Source: Perkinsus olseni
Lineage: Eukaryota > Perkinsozoa > Perkinsida > Perkinsidae
Direction of reading: 5' to 3'
NCBI GenBank assembly: GCA_013115135.1
Contig: JABANP010000435.1
Span: 1 to 45,199, forward strand
Length of the DNA: 45,199 nt
This document shows positions 22,429 through 34,229 of this stretch, in pieces. The position numbers were made by a program, and so were the translations under genes. Below the pieces are notes generated by a model, which did no database searches, was not told the origin of the DNA, and worked only from the letters and a program-made list of their open reading frames with translations. The first letter of the stretch is position 1. Each line of letters starts with the position of its first letter.

Positions 22429-23605
22429 TAGTGCAATTGATCGTTTGGGCGCGCGCTTTGTTTTATCGTCGCATAGAGTGTCTCTTGAGATGATTGATAG
22501 TACATTATTCCAGCAAAATTTCGCGTATACATGAGGGAAATTGGGCTGGGCCGGGGCGGCCCGGGTAAACGATCGAGGGGGACGCGGCTCGCTGTGATGT
22601 GGCGTGTTTCGCCGCCTAGAAGGTCAGCTTGACAGATATGCAGTGTCACCTTACCTACTTCAGCCTTGGTAGTCCGCTTGATATTGATATCGCACAAAAT
22701 TATGATGAATTTGATCTGCATCAACGGGAAGAGGATTTCTGCCAATTCCCTCTCCAGTCTTTGTGAATCTTAGTTACCCCAACGGTCCGGCATTGAGCTC
22801 CTTACTGCACTCCTGTGGAGATCTAGCAGCTGGACCAACACTGGATCAAATCACTGATGATAACAGTTCTCTACTATCGCTGAAAAATGGCGGAGCGAAG
22901 CAGGGCCTTCTGGCTGCCGATTAGTCCTTCGGGTTGTCGAGGATGGTATGTAAAATATCGTTGCATTCTCCTGACGGTTGGACTGCCGTCGATTCTCACT
23001 GTATTATCTAGGGCCATTGATGCTGCGTCGCTCCGTCGTTCATTCACTCCGTTTTTACCATTTTTGTACTGATAATGATATGGAGTATGATTAACATTCA
23101 TGTTACTAGTACTGTAAAATGCATAGGTATTACCTCTCAGACGGGCTTAGCCTGTCCTCTAAGGAATCATTGTCATCGGTACCGAGTCATTCTCGCCACG
23201 ACGAGGCCCGCAGTAGACCTCACTGCATAGTATATAGGTCAAGTAGCGCTCGCCTTGGTGATCGATATGGTTTAGTTCGGTGACAATATCCGTTTTCTGA
23301 ATCTCCTTCCCTGTAATAAGTACGGTCTCTGTGGTAGACCGTGAGCTCAATTGGTGGTAGAAGGTGGACGGTATTAATATAATGTCAATGATTTGATCAC
23401 ATCGTCATCACGAGGATGAGGCTGGTCATTGTGTTGTGGACGGTGGGAGGGAGAGCTCCGATGATAGGGGGCTTTGGTGGGGATTTGCACGGTGGAGGAG
23501 TAACTCGTTTTGTCGAGTGGAAACTGAATTATACACGTCTATGGTATACTATACGAGTCACAAATGAAACGTTTATAAACCTCAAACAGACGAACAAAAA
23601 GCGTC

Positions 23606-23850
23606 CGCAAGCACAGCAGAGCACTCGCATACTGTCGTTGCTTAGTAGTACAATAGTCACGGCTGCTAGGCGAGGCGTGCGAGACGAGGCAGGATTCTTC
23701 CTGCCTGAAAGCAACGAAAAGCAAGTGAAACGTTGATAACATAGCGGCCGCAAGCACAGCAGAACAGCACTCGCTTTGTGGGTTGTTGTTGCCTCCTAGT
23801 CCAGTAATCACAGCAGCTATCAGCTAGAGATGAGGCAGGATTCTTCATCG
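23606..23850. repeat. Diverged direct repeat, period about 139 bp
   Basis: CCGCAAGCACAGCAGA recurs near 23610 and 23749, and GAGGCAGGATTCTTC near 23684 and 23830. The sequence between is related but with indels. This looks like an old tandem duplication in non-coding DNA. Confidence 0.6.
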
Positions 23851-24439
23851 TCCTCGACTTTGCCGTCTGGGTGGTGCTGATGTATTAACGTGGTTCGGTA
23901 GTTCATTTCTAATTCATTTGACAAGGCTCGACATGCGGACCCTCGCTGCGAGCAGTGAGCGACAGCCTAGGAGTACTCCCTGTTGGCTCAACGAATGCAT
24001 ACCACAGGACGTGCTGGCTGTGGTAATGATGGGATGGGGGTGATGCGCTGGTGGACCTGGACACGGTCTTACCAGCTCTCCTTAAGTGGGTCGGATTTGA
24101 TTGAAACCAAGCTAGTCAGCGTTGTGCATGGACTGTGAATGCCTATGAGACGAGTATTAACTGCAGATCCTCAAAATTTATGCGCGCCCATACCATGACG
24201 TTGAATGATGAAACGGTTTTTTGAGACTTTGTTAATTAATTTCCATTGTTATCCTTCGATTTGAACGGGTTTCCCGAGAGAGGGGATAACCGATAGCAGT
24301 TTGGTTCACACTGCACGAGTATCCTCAAGAAGGCTTTGATGCAGCAAATAGGTCGGGTATGGTGCAGCACTGGGAGGACGATACCAATTCTCAGCTCTCA
24401 CCCTAGGGGTAAAGCAGTCTTCACGCCTCTCGGAAAAAG

Positions 24440-24510
24440 CAGAAAAAAGGGACGTGATGGGACTCGAACCTGGGATTTAATTTGGAATCACTCAGGCCAC
24501 CCTGCAGTTC
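24440..24510 (-). repeat. tRNA-derived (SINE-like) fragment
   Basis: On the - strand an A-box-like TGGCCTGAGTGATT is followed about 20 nt later by a B box, AGGTTCGAGTCC, and then by a T6 run (24443 area). The T-stem does not pair and the cloverleaf is incomplete. It is therefore a decayed tRNA or a tRNA-derived SINE with an internal pol III promoter, and not a working tRNA gene. Confidence 0.4.
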
Positions 24511-27500
24511 CACTTTTGAGTCCATTCCATGATGATTGCGATACGGTTTGATCGTACGGAAGTTTCGGTTCAAGTTAGTCAATTCCTCCCGGTCGGACCT
24601 CCGCCCCAGTGGCCAGCCGGTTGTGATTGTCTCTCACCTGATTATGGTGAACGCTCGTACTGTGGAGCGACTGGAGATAGTGTGGGTCGGAAAAGTTGTC
24701 ACTTCAAGTAGCTAGTTAAGAGACTAGCGAGACTTTGAGTAGAGATAGTCGGCACTTGAGAAGACGGATGAGAGACGATGTTCCTTCGTGTTAGATATTC
24801 CAATATCTCTCCGTGAGAGAACTGGGATGGGTACTGCCGTTGACCAGTCGAGCCTTAAACAATCTCTGCTCCCATCTGGTGGCCTTCGCGTGGACCGAGG
24901 ACAGCTATAGGAGCATAGTCTGTACACGGATAGCTGATTGTGGTGGTGAGGTAGGGCTGGAAGGGGTCGAGGGAGAGTGACCGATCCTGGACTCTGGCAC
25001 GGTTGGTAGCCTGCATGCACTGACACTGGCACGGTGCTGTACGCTCGCTTTTGGCGTACAATGACCGTACTTTTTAAAGGTGTGGTCATTTTGACCATCA
25101 AGTCCGTGAGAGGTACTGGAAGTGAGGTACCGATCGATATCAGTACGGTGCCTAGTATCAGCGTTCTGATACGAAATCGCAAAACGAATAGTTCCTTAAG
25201 AAGTTATGAAATTCCTTATGAATTTTATGTTTGAGTTAAACTTCTCATTTATGAGATGAGTTTATAGACATCTGGAGGAGCGGGGTTTTACTATGCGATA
25301 GTCATCCCAACGTCCTTCCCGCGTGCCTGCATTAGAATCCTGTGAAGCGACCTCGGGTGCCGTTGGTTGATGGATATCACTGGAGAGAGAAGTGCCGCAA
25401 TGGTAATATTGGCGGGAATACCGGAGCTGCTCGGGGGGCGCGAAAAGGGAGGAGAAATCATGGTGTACACTTGAAAACTATCATAAAATCCAGAATCTTT
25501 CAAGTGCATTTTTGAGTAACGCCATTCTGGTCTACTTGGCGATATCGAAACTCGAAGTCAAGGTGGCAGCACTTCCGCTGTGACTGTCCCTCAGTTGGGT
25601 AGTCTGTGTCTTGGTGTGATGCCAAGGAGGGGAGGTGTCTGTGTGTTTAGTATTAACCAATGCCCCAACAAGGTTGATCGGGCGGATACCCCCGGGTGTA
25701 CATGGAGATGAAGTGCTGTGTGTGGCGTTGCATGATCGGAAGGGATGCCCTGTGCTGGCTACAGTATGTAGGTAGTAGGCCACTCGCTCACGTCGCCTGC
25801 TGCTCCCTTCATGGATGTCTTTTTGAGTGTTTTGGTATCTCATCAATGTAGCTTCACACGGTAGATGTCGTTGTGACTCACAAGGCTGAGATATACCAGT
25901 TTTAGTCATAACGAATTGGAACAGCCTGTAGTGTCGAAATGAGCTTTGATCAACTTCCGGGGGTGGACGTCAGCTCTTCGCCATTCTCAGGGATAAACAC
26001 CTCCGACTGTTCTCTCTCTTCGTCTCACCACATGATGAGAGCCTTCAATCACAGCTAATGTGGTCGCATCAGTTCGAGGAGGTCCCTTGCCGAGTATCGT
26101 TCAGTGAAGGTAGCCTTGATGTCATGCTGTTCGTAGCTTTGACGAAGGATATTCAATCTCTGTATGAATCATCTTTCCCTTGTCCGTTCTGTAGAATGAG
26201 CTTGGACCGTAAAAAAGGTAGACTGATGACCTAGTCCAGTCCGGCGTGTATTGGCAGATGGCTGCTACCTCCTGCTTTGTACGGAGGCCAGGCACGGCAG
26301 CATCTGGGACGAGCGCTCGAAAACTTACTGTTTCCGAGGTGACCGTCACGGATTCGAGCCGCCGTGATATCTCCCGTGTAGTCCACCTAACATCAGCTAA
26401 GGCGTCGCCCGAGCTTGTCTGTCAACGGAATAACGCTCCCTTCGATTTGGGTGCGGAGTGGATCGGGGGAACATCACCCGACGGTCATCGCCTCTTCGTC
26501 TGTGGCGAGGTGGGATGGGCGGGACGTGAGCAGCACTACGATGACCTGTGTGATATCAGAGGGTCGCGCTAGCTGCGGCTGGTCCGTACCAGGCTTTGTG
26601 CGTATGGGCTGTCCCTAAGGGTGATGAAGCACCGGAGGCAGTCCCTAGAGGTATATACTAGTAGTCCATTTGGGCGAGTGCTTATCGTTGGAGCCGAAGG
26701 TCCTTGGTTCGATTCCCTGTCGGGGCTTTTCGTCAGTTACGATTCGCCTTGACTTAGCCAACAGTGGCATGGCTCATCTCATGAAAGTGTTCACGACGGA
26801 GGACGGGTTGGGACGCTCTTCTGCTGTGGACCCTCCACATACCCCTTATCAGGACATGCAAACTAGCACTGAGCTGCTCCTCGGGCCATGCATCCTCGTC
26901 AGCCGACCATCTCCGGATTGTCGAGTTCAATACTCGAATCACCAGGAGGAGCCGAATGTAGGAAGTCGCGAAGTCGATGTTTTCTCCGGCCGATATTATG
27001 GCGTGGGCTTCTCGGAATTGTGTGCCACGGCTTGCCGTAGGTGGGGCTGGAGAGGATTTAATGCATGCAAAATTTGGCATCACCATCGTGTTCCCCATAG
27101 TGCACTGAGTAAGACCATGCGTTAGTAGTCACTAGAATCAAGGAATATCGACACTTCAATTCCAGCGCCAAAATACACTGGGCAGCAAATTCTTAGAAAA
27201 AGCACATTTTTTTGATTTTCTCCCGCACATCCTAAACGGTGGAGCCGAGCGACTAATATGATGTTGCTGTTGATGATACGCATTCAATACCAGCATTTCG
27301 GCTCAAAGTTCGCATTGGTCTCAGTTAAACTCGCACCAACCTTCTCAGGAACGCAACAAATTCTTAGAAGAACAACACGCGCTGCAACTCAATGCAACTG
27401 CAATCAAGCTGTACTGCGCAAATTGGGGGGCGCAGGTTCGATTCCCAGCATGTACATTTTATGGAAAGTCCATTAGATGAGCATATATGACTACTCAACG

Positions 27501-27618
27501 CTCTAGATTCTCACTATAGAACACTAAATTAGGATACAAAAAAATTAATTTACGGGGAGAAGAGTATGTAGAAGGATTTTGATATGACCCGTCGCGAGGT
27601 CCGACCTCAGATGTCGTG

Positions 27619-29087
27619 ATGAAAGCCACTTCTACTCGTCCTAAGGAGAGCCTCCGGTAGTGAGTGCGCGTACTGGCTACCGTTGCGTAGTACACTTTTT
27701 CGCGTTTTGCACGTGATGGAGCCATCGGCGTGATGGCCCGAACTCCGTCGTGTCGCTTTTGCCAGAGTCCGTATCGTTGAAGTGCCAGCCGACGGCGATG
27801 TAGTGAAGTCCTGCGGTGGTGGTGCCATCGTAGGCCTAGAGTGGATATCAGCCTCCCGCATTGCAGTCCATGTTCGGGACCATGTGAGTGTTGAGGGAGA
27901 GTAGGAGAGGGTTGGCATCAGCTCAGAAAAAGCGGCGAGTGTCTGATCTTCGGCAGGCTCGTGATTCCACCCTGCGCAAGCTTCGAGTGAAGATTCTCTC
28001 CCACCGACAGGATGTGGGTTGGTACGTCGAAGCGGACCTTCCTGGTGGCAATGCATACTCGAGAAGGGTAAGCTGACTAAACCGTCACTCTATACGGATT
28101 CACGATGTTTTTGGTGTGAAGTTCTCAAAACTACAGTCTGTGTTTATCGCCTTCGGAGACATCGTTGTAGCCCGCATTTCCACCCGATCATCCGACTCGT
28201 AAGTTATTGCAACTCTAATGCAACGTGAGGTTCGTTGCGATGCAATGCAACCCAACGCCACATAATAATTGCAGCTTATTGCGCTTCAGTGCTCACTTTA
28301 TTGAGTCACGAGGATTTAAACCCCCTTACAAAATAATTCAGCATTCAATATTGTCTCGATTTCTCTGGTAGTTCATGATTCTTCATGAAAACTTTGGCCT
28401 CGATGTTGCAGTGAATGCAAGCTAGGTGAGAATTGTGTCTCAGTGCGAGCTAACTCGCTAGTGTATCGCCGAGCATCTTCCCTCTGCGCAGGTGACCGAT
28501 TCTTTGCGATTGAACTCGTGCCGCAAACGGTCAGGGAAAATCGACTGAAGGTTTTTCTGTAGATTTATGACCCCTAAAACGCTTCTGTTCCATTATTCTC
28601 TGATTTCCGGTAATGATCGCCTTCGCGCTTTCTGCGCTCCATCACAGTTATAGTTTTGGGAAATTGATCGCAAGAATCGGTCATCTGTTTCTGGGTTCTC
28701 AGGCGTCTCCATACTACCTCTTTCTCTCCTCGTCGATCTGCGGCCAGTTCCTTGCAGCGGGGTGCGAAGCGGGAAATGTAAGCATTCTCGGGTGTATTCT
28801 TGTAATCTTGCTTTCTCTAGGTTTTCCTCTACTCCACGGACCCTGCTGGCCCTCCAGCTCTGATACGGAAGCTGCCGAGGGCGCATTCAGAGGTCGTTAG
28901 CGGCCTTGCATGGGCGTCCACCTCTGTGTTAGCCGACCGCAAGACGATTCTCTTGGCCAGCGCATGCGACGATGCCTCGGTGCTGTGGCCCCTATCAGAG
29001 TGTCGGGTAGCTACGCCGTGTCAGGTTTGCTTCTGGGGTAATTCAGAGTGGCCGAGCATTGCTGGTGTAACGCCAGATGCAGCATGA
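27619..29087 (+). CDS. WD40-like beta-propeller protein
   Basis: Exons 27619-27656, 27766-27883, 27927-28067, 28122-28198, 28412-28425, 28492-28550, 28703-28777 and 28821-29087 join to 789 nt (262 aa) without a stop. Introns include two of 43 bp. The last two exons are clearly WD40-like: FLAAGCEAGN, VFLYSTDPAG, a PRAHSEVVSGLAWAS blade start and LLASACDDASVLW. Earlier exons (VRIVEVPADGDVV, GLEWISASRIAVHV, KLRVKILSHRQDVGWYV) fit propeller strands. The 14-nt microexon is the least certain part. At 262 aa it is short for a seven-blade propeller, so more 5' exons may lie upstream. WD40 proteins are usually scaffolds, and no partner can be named. Confidence 0.6.
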
Positions 29088-29815
29088 ACAGTATCCACCC
29101 TTTGCTATGTCACGCTTCGTATCATTGCTCCATAGCTGCGGCTTCAATCCACAGCTTTTAGTAGGTCTTGTAAAGGCATTTTGTGCGACGTATAAGCGAA
29201 CCGATTCGTTATGCGATGCGCGAGAATCGTGGTTTCCGTGTAAGTTTGAAATTACTCGGTTTCAAAGGAGTAGGTGTAGTTTCAGGCTTATTAAGCGCCT
29301 CGGAGAGTCTGAGGGTTTATCATTACTCAGGTTCTGTTCGGTCGAACGAGTATATTGCCGGTATCTTAACATGGTCATGTGCTGCGCGACCTCTCTAGAG
29401 TGACCTCTTCCCTGATTGTCGTCTCAGTTGAGGGACTCAGCACGATGCATGCAGAGCCCTCGGTGCTCTCACCAGAATTAATCTCTCGCCTCTGCTCCAG
29501 TGTTGGGTTCAGTGGTCCCGGACGCGTTACCTGTTGAGGAAGGAACTCGGGCGAATCAAGGCCTAAACCCAGTGGTCTTCGGACGAGCAGCATCTCGCGC
29601 TTGAGAATGAGGACCACCCTTCGTACCATCCCAGTAGAACGGTGCACCGCATCAGGATGTATTTTCTAGTTTAAAATTACCGCGTGATCTGTACCGAGTT
29701 GGGTGGAGCCACTGTCGAGCTCTCGTTTGAGGATTCGGCCACTGTAGCGGGTGAGACCCGTAGCCTTCGAGCTCATCTTGACAGTTTTGTGTTTGATGAG
29801 CCTCCTGTAGTGTTG
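29088..29815. other. Gap between the WD40-like and acyltransferase genes
   Basis: Open frames exist on both strands (for example + 29077-29403), but none has a recognisable domain. The frame that includes the acyltransferase start runs back to 29684 (ELGGATVELSFEDSAT), so its N-terminus could be 44 residues longer. Confidence 0.4.
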
Positions 29816-32158
29816 ATGATGATGAGTAGCCCTGCAAGCGTTAGAGGTGTCGATATCGCTTGGCGGCATCCATCCCGGAGGAACAGGCCTCGTCGTTTCA
29901 GAGGCATCCTAACTTGTTTATTGGTACGTGTACGCTACATACCGGGCATCATTGAGTATCCAAGGTCGATGCTGGCACTTGACGGAATCGATTTGTAGGC
30001 CAGTATTGTGGCAATATCGTATACTATATTTCTCCTGCCACTGGCGTGGCCTTTATTACCACTGCCGACGACCAGAATCCGAGAGCTCTATCGTAGGTGG
30101 ATTATGACGGTGAGTCCGCAGCTTCGCTCCGCTCAGTACTTTCACAATCACCACAGGTCCAGCTGCTTTATTTCGGTTTCGTTGGTGGTCTGGTCGAGCT
30201 CTTCTGTGGCATCCGTCTCGTTATCACCGGCAGCGAGGAGCTAAGAGATGGCTACCTTGAGAGACCATTGGTCTTCTCCAATATGAACAACGGGTAGGTT
30301 TACCACTGATTCTCGAACGAGGATTTCGCAGCGTGCAGTTTGAAATGCCTTCCACGGATTTCGGCGTTCGCGTTAACTGGCCGCGTCTACAACACTGATC
30401 GTGTTGGCGCAGGTTCGAATCCTGCCGCTGTCGGGTTATCGTTTGGGTTGAAATTCATTCTTCGCCTTTCGGTACAGTTGGTGTAGTTGGCGCATCAGCT
30501 AGAGCTGCGGAGCAGTTTCAGCTCGATGATCATCGACGACCATAGTCGCCTCCATACTCCAGTGGTTCGAAGCTGGTTATTGAGAAATCGCCTTCGTCAG
30601 GCTCAAATTAGAGCTCTGTGGAATGCGAGCCCGCTTTTCAGGTTGGACGCACTGAGTATGATATGCCTGTGTCTGCGTCTACGACGACTGTCAACGCTGA
30701 AGTTCATCGTGGATGACAGCTGGCGTCGAGTACCTGTTATAGGTTGGGCTATGCAGATGATGCTCTTCCCCTTCGTGCATGTTGATGGAGCTGATCAGAG
30801 TTCACAGAGGAAGGACAGAAGCTCTTTAAGACATCATATAGAGTAGGTTGCTGTTCGAAATGTGGTATGTAAAAATAATATTACTATTCAAAAGTATAAA
30901 TGAATAAGCTACAAGAGTTTCTCTAACGACATCTCCGTCCCTGAGCCGAAGGCACTGCGTAAGGCACTTCGATCAATACACCGCAGTCCGTGGCCACCGG
31001 GCTACACGGACGCCGCGACCGAAGTGCACTCCAGGTTATGTAACCCTTTCGCCAGTCTTCTCCTCGGGTGTGGCTCGGAGCGAGCTGTGTTATGAAGCTA
31101 CCTGGCGGCCTTCAACGACAATGAGGGTATAACATTGGCGGTGTATCCAGAGGCTTACGTAGACAGGGACGAGGATGGTGATGACGAGCAACGGGGGACC
31201 AGTAGCATCAGCAACGAGCTTAGGTATTTTCGTGTACACCTCCTACCGCCTCTTCACCTATTCTCATGGAACCCACGTAACTCTGAGCTCCATGCTCACA
31301 GCGTCCACAGACTGGATGCAACTCTCCTTTCTACTCCTTTTGTGGATTGGCAGGTATACATCTAGACCATGGAGTGCCCTGCTCACCACGGCCATCGACG
31401 CACTACGAACATTCAGTGCGATCGACTGCTGTCTGGACGTCACCACTGGCACGGTGGACTTCCAAGTACCAGCTACCTCACCGATCGGTAACTGTCATTC
31501 ATCCTTCAGCCCTTCGAGCGTGCTACTCTCGGCAGCATGTGGCGAGGCAGGTTCCCGAGAGAGGTGGGTCATCGTCTACTGCTCCTCCTGCTGTACTCGT
31601 CTACATCAGGTGCACATGTACGTGGCAAGATACCATTGGTCGGAGGTGCCCAGTAGGCGTGAGCACGTGAGGGAGTGGATTGCTGATCGGTTTGAGTGTA
31701 AAGAAGATATGCTACAGAGGTAGCCTCGGCATGTGCGCTCATACAGTTTCCGCGGACAGCATCGTCAGTGTAGCCAGGGAGCAGCGAACCCTGCGGCCTT
31801 GACAGCGTATCAGGCCCAGCTGGTTCATGAGGATATGATGTATACTGGTCGGAAAATGTTCTGCTATGAAGTTCTCTTAGTTTTCTGCATCGCTTCCGAG
31901 TCCTTCATCACAGAAGTCGGGTATCGGGGCCACGCGTTGTTGTCGTTGATGAAGATCCTGCTCCCTCTGCTGCTGATCTTGGTGGTGTTCAGATTCTATT
32001 CGCCTCTCCAAGTGTTACTCACCTCACCTCCGCCCCAAGAGCAACAGTCATCGACAAACGACGAGCAGCAGCCTAGTCGTGTTGAATCATCCTCATCGCT
32101 GATGGAGGGTTGGGATGGTGAGGAGGCCGTCAGCATCACCAGCAATACGAGTAGCTAG
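29816..32158 (+). CDS. Membrane acyltransferase of AGPAT/lysocardiolipin type, altered catalytic motifs
   Basis: Exons 29816-29923, 29999-30109, 30157-30293, 30642-30842, 31098-31223, 31354-31465, 31510-31563, 31610-31719 and 31774-32158 give 1344 nt (447 aa), all GT-AG and in phase. From the family I recognise the N-terminal membrane segment (LTCLLASIVAISYTIFLLPL), YRRWIMT, GIRLVITG, VPVIGWAMQMM, the basic-acidic stretch before LAVYPEA, FPREVHMYVARYH, and a C-terminal membrane span, LLSLMKILLPLLLILVVF. The family acylates lysophospholipids at internal membranes. The key motifs differ: the NHRxxxD position reads SNMNNGLD (His replaced by Met), FPEGT reads YPEAY, and the Arg after FIH is Val. 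It may therefore be inactive or changed in function. The last acceptor (31773) was chosen for phase and length. Confidence 0.75.
30395..30485 (+). pseudogene. tRNA-Ser relic inside an acyltransferase intron
   Basis: Within the 348-bp third intron, GCGCAGGTTCGAATCCTGCC is followed by GCTGTCGGGTTATC. These are the T-arm, 3' acceptor strand, discriminator and trailer of the tRNA-Ser array units. The downstream sequence GAAATTCATTCTTCGCC also matches the array spacer. The 5' half of the tRNA is unrecognisable. This is a dispersed, decayed copy of an array unit on the opposite strand. Confidence 0.7.
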
Positions 32159-33600
32159 CCTTGCCTGACCGTCACGCTGATCTGTAGTGTAGATATCAGG
32201 TTCAGTGGTAGACCAACTAGACCCTGCAATGTGGTTTTCGGAGGGTCCTGGAGAGCCGCCATTGGAGGAGGTCTTATCTAAGGAAATGAAGTGCGACTGG
32301 GGCCGAGCTCTGTGGCAGTCATCGCGACTGATCGTGGATTCATCGAAATCCCTCTCATCGCTCTATTCGTGTGAGACGAGAAGATACTGTGTGTACCTCA
32401 CGACTCGGCAGTGGCCAGGGCTGTGAATATGAAAGGATTCACGATGCCGTTGGTGTATGAGCTCGCAATGCTGGCATTGCTCATGAGGACCAAGTATCCT
32501 TAGCTGGAAATACTGCAATAGCAATTTCGTGGCGCGCGGTAGGGTATCATCATCATCATCATCATCATCATCTCAGGTTTGTTCAATATGCTTACACCAG
32601 CTACATGCTGTGCTTCGTGGTGGCCTTGATAGTCCATCTCTTGGTAGGCAACCTCTTAGCTCTAACATAATGGTAACCATCCTCACTCAGATCGGAGTCC
32701 TCGTCTTCCGAGTGCCGACCTTCATGCTTTGGACGGTGCTCATTGTCTGTGCCTCCTATGCCTTCGTAACCTTTTCTGTTGGAGGCTTCGACATCCTCGA
32801 GCTCGAGGTGTGGCCGAGGAAACGCAATGTGGTTCTACCATCCGGTAAGAGGGTTTACACTCTCGATCATGCAGACTCGTGTTTTGCTGTCAGATGGTCC
32901 CCTGTCGTACGGCAATTTCATAGGGGCTCAGAGCGTTGGTAGAAAGGAAGAGTACGCAGGTCTGGGGCGAGGAGGTTATGACCCTCCCAGTACGATTTGG
33001 GGACATGCAAGTGGGAATAAGATTACAAGTCCACTCTCGATATTCTCCGTCGGAAGTGAGCCGAGGGTAGTCAGGCGAGTCGGTAGTAGTTGAAGTTGCA
33101 TCAGATCCGTCCACTGGCAGCAGAGCGTTTAGGAAGGATTCTATTGTGAGTCCAAGAATGGAGCACAGGAGGAGCCAAAGTCGACATTTCTAACGCTACA
33201 GCTGTCTTGTGTTTGTTATATACTCGACAGGAATATTTGTCGGCGCTGCTGAATTCTCGATTTCCGCAAATTGTCAGCGCTGATTTACTTTGTCGTCAGT
33301 AGGATATTAGTTCACATGGCTCCCCGCAGGGCATCGACCGTTTCCACTCTTTCAGTATGCCCGTTCTGCTCGCTTCTCGCTGTGGACTGCTGAGCGGGCT
33401 GTTGTAGACTGCGTACCTCACCCCCCGTTTGATCTATCCCTGCTACTTCAGGTCTTCGACAGGTGATGATCGGCGGGACGAAACAAAGCACGACGAGGCG
33501 GGTGTGAGATAGAGTGGGAGCATGGCAGCTATTTTTCCGATCGCGGGAAGAAATGAGTAACCTGAGGCTTCGTCTGTGACAGCCTGTTCACGGGTCATGA
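32159..33600. other. Downstream region with possible exons of another gene
   Basis: Two + frames look protein-like. 32205-32426 (MWFSEGPGEPPLEEVLSKEM, CDWGRALWQSSRLIV) is one. 32529-32942 has a hydrophobic stretch after MVTILTQIGVLVFRVPT that would make one or two membrane spans, then GGFDILELEVWPRKRN. I cannot connect them or name a family. Nothing is seen from 33.1 to 33.6 kb. Confidence 0.3.
32546..32572. repeat. (ATC)9 microsatellite
   Basis: Nine perfect ATC triplets. In one + frame this gives a serine run. It lies in the uncertain exon region and is likely polymorphic. Confidence 0.9.
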
Positions 33601-33608
33601 GTCTAGAG

Positions 33609-33782
33609 ACAGGCCAGGTCAAGGCCAGTGAAGAATAAACTTCCCTCTAAAGTATAGCCCGGTAAGAGGCAGGCCAGGTCAAGGCCAGTGAAGAATAAAC
33701 TTCCCTTTAAAGTATAGCCCGATAAGAGGCAGGCCAGGTCAAGGCCAGTGAACAATAAACTTCCCTTTAAAGTATAGCCCGA
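33609..33782. repeat. 60-bp tandem repeat, three copies, derived from tRNA-array spacer
   Basis: Three near-identical 60-bp units containing GGCCAGGTCAAGGCCAGTGA and AAAGTATAGCCCG abut the first tRNA unit. Their 3' part aligns with the array spacer that precedes each tRNA (AATGAATTTCC...ATAACCCG). They look like spacer units whose tRNA has been deleted, amplified separately at the array edge. Confidence 0.75.
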
Positions 33783-33861
33783 TAGCGGCAGGATTCGACC
33801 CTGTGCAGGCTGAGCCTAATGGATTTCCAGTCCACTTCCTTAACCACTCGGACACGCTGTC
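33780..33861 (-). pseudogene. tRNA-Ser(GGA) unit 1, degenerate
   Basis: Edge unit. Anticodon GGA. It has an acceptor mismatch, a broken T-stem and a B box altered to GGGTCGAATCC, so it is probably inactive. Confidence 0.8.
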
Positions 33862-33929
33862 TAGTTTGGAGCCCGCCTGGCTGGTGCGGACCGTAAGGTG
33901 AGAAATGAATTTTCCTCCGAAGGACAACC

Positions 33930-34011
33930 CGGCAGCGGCAAGATTCGAACCTGCGCGGGCAGAGCCCAGTGGATTTCTAGTCCACCTCCTTAACCACTCG
34001 GACACGCTGTC
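33930..34011 (-). tRNA. tRNA-Ser(AGA) unit 2
   Basis: Anticodon AGA. AGA-type variable arm GGGC-TCT-GCCC. A2-C71 acceptor mismatch and a G-U pair in the T-stem. Confidence 0.8.
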
Positions 34012-34079
34012 TGGTTTGGAGCGCGCCTGGCTGGTGCGGACCGTAAGGTGAGAAATGAATTTCCTTCCATAGGGTAACC

Positions 34080-34161
34080 CGACAGCGGCAGGATTCGAAC
34101 CTGCGCAGGCTGAGCCCAGTGGATTTCGAGTCCACCTCCTTAACCACTCGGACACGCTGTC
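34080..34161 (-). tRNA. tRNA-Ser(CGA) unit 3
   Basis: Anticodon CGA. The cloverleaf is intact. The variable arm starts TGGGC but ends like the CGA type, as if recombined. Confidence 0.92.
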
Positions 34162-34229
34162 TAGTTTGGAGCCTGCCTGGCTGGTGCGGACCGTAAGGTG
34201 AGAAATGAATTTTCCTCCGAAGGACAACC

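Larger units (their letters stand above)
22429..27618. other. Gene-poor region with scattered possible exons
   Basis: No complete gene could be built. Weak protein-like stretches are: a - frame ending at 24855 (TDYAPIAVLGPREGHQMGAE); a + frame at 26246-26572 (GAEWIGGTSPDGHRLFVCGE, blade-like); a + frame at 26670-27125; and an overlapping - frame at 26122-26349 (RTKQEVAAICQYTPDWTRSS). The + pieces could be 5' exons of the WD40-like gene at 27.6 kb, but I could not join them in phase. Diverged direct repeats lie at 23.6-23.85 kb, and tRNA-like fragments near 24.46, 26.70 and 27.43 kb. Confidence 0.35.

Noticed and set aside
26670..26735. Possible tRNA gene with B box GGTTCGATTCC
   Set aside because: The 3' strand GTCGGGGC has no matching 5' acceptor strand and the T-stem does not pair. 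At most a tRNA-derived fragment.
29999..30095. Alternative reading of the acyltransferase exon (frame giving NIVYYISPATGVAFITTADD)
   Set aside because: Looks protein-like but ends in a stop. The other frame aligns with the acyltransferase N-terminal membrane region and joins all neighbouring exons in phase.
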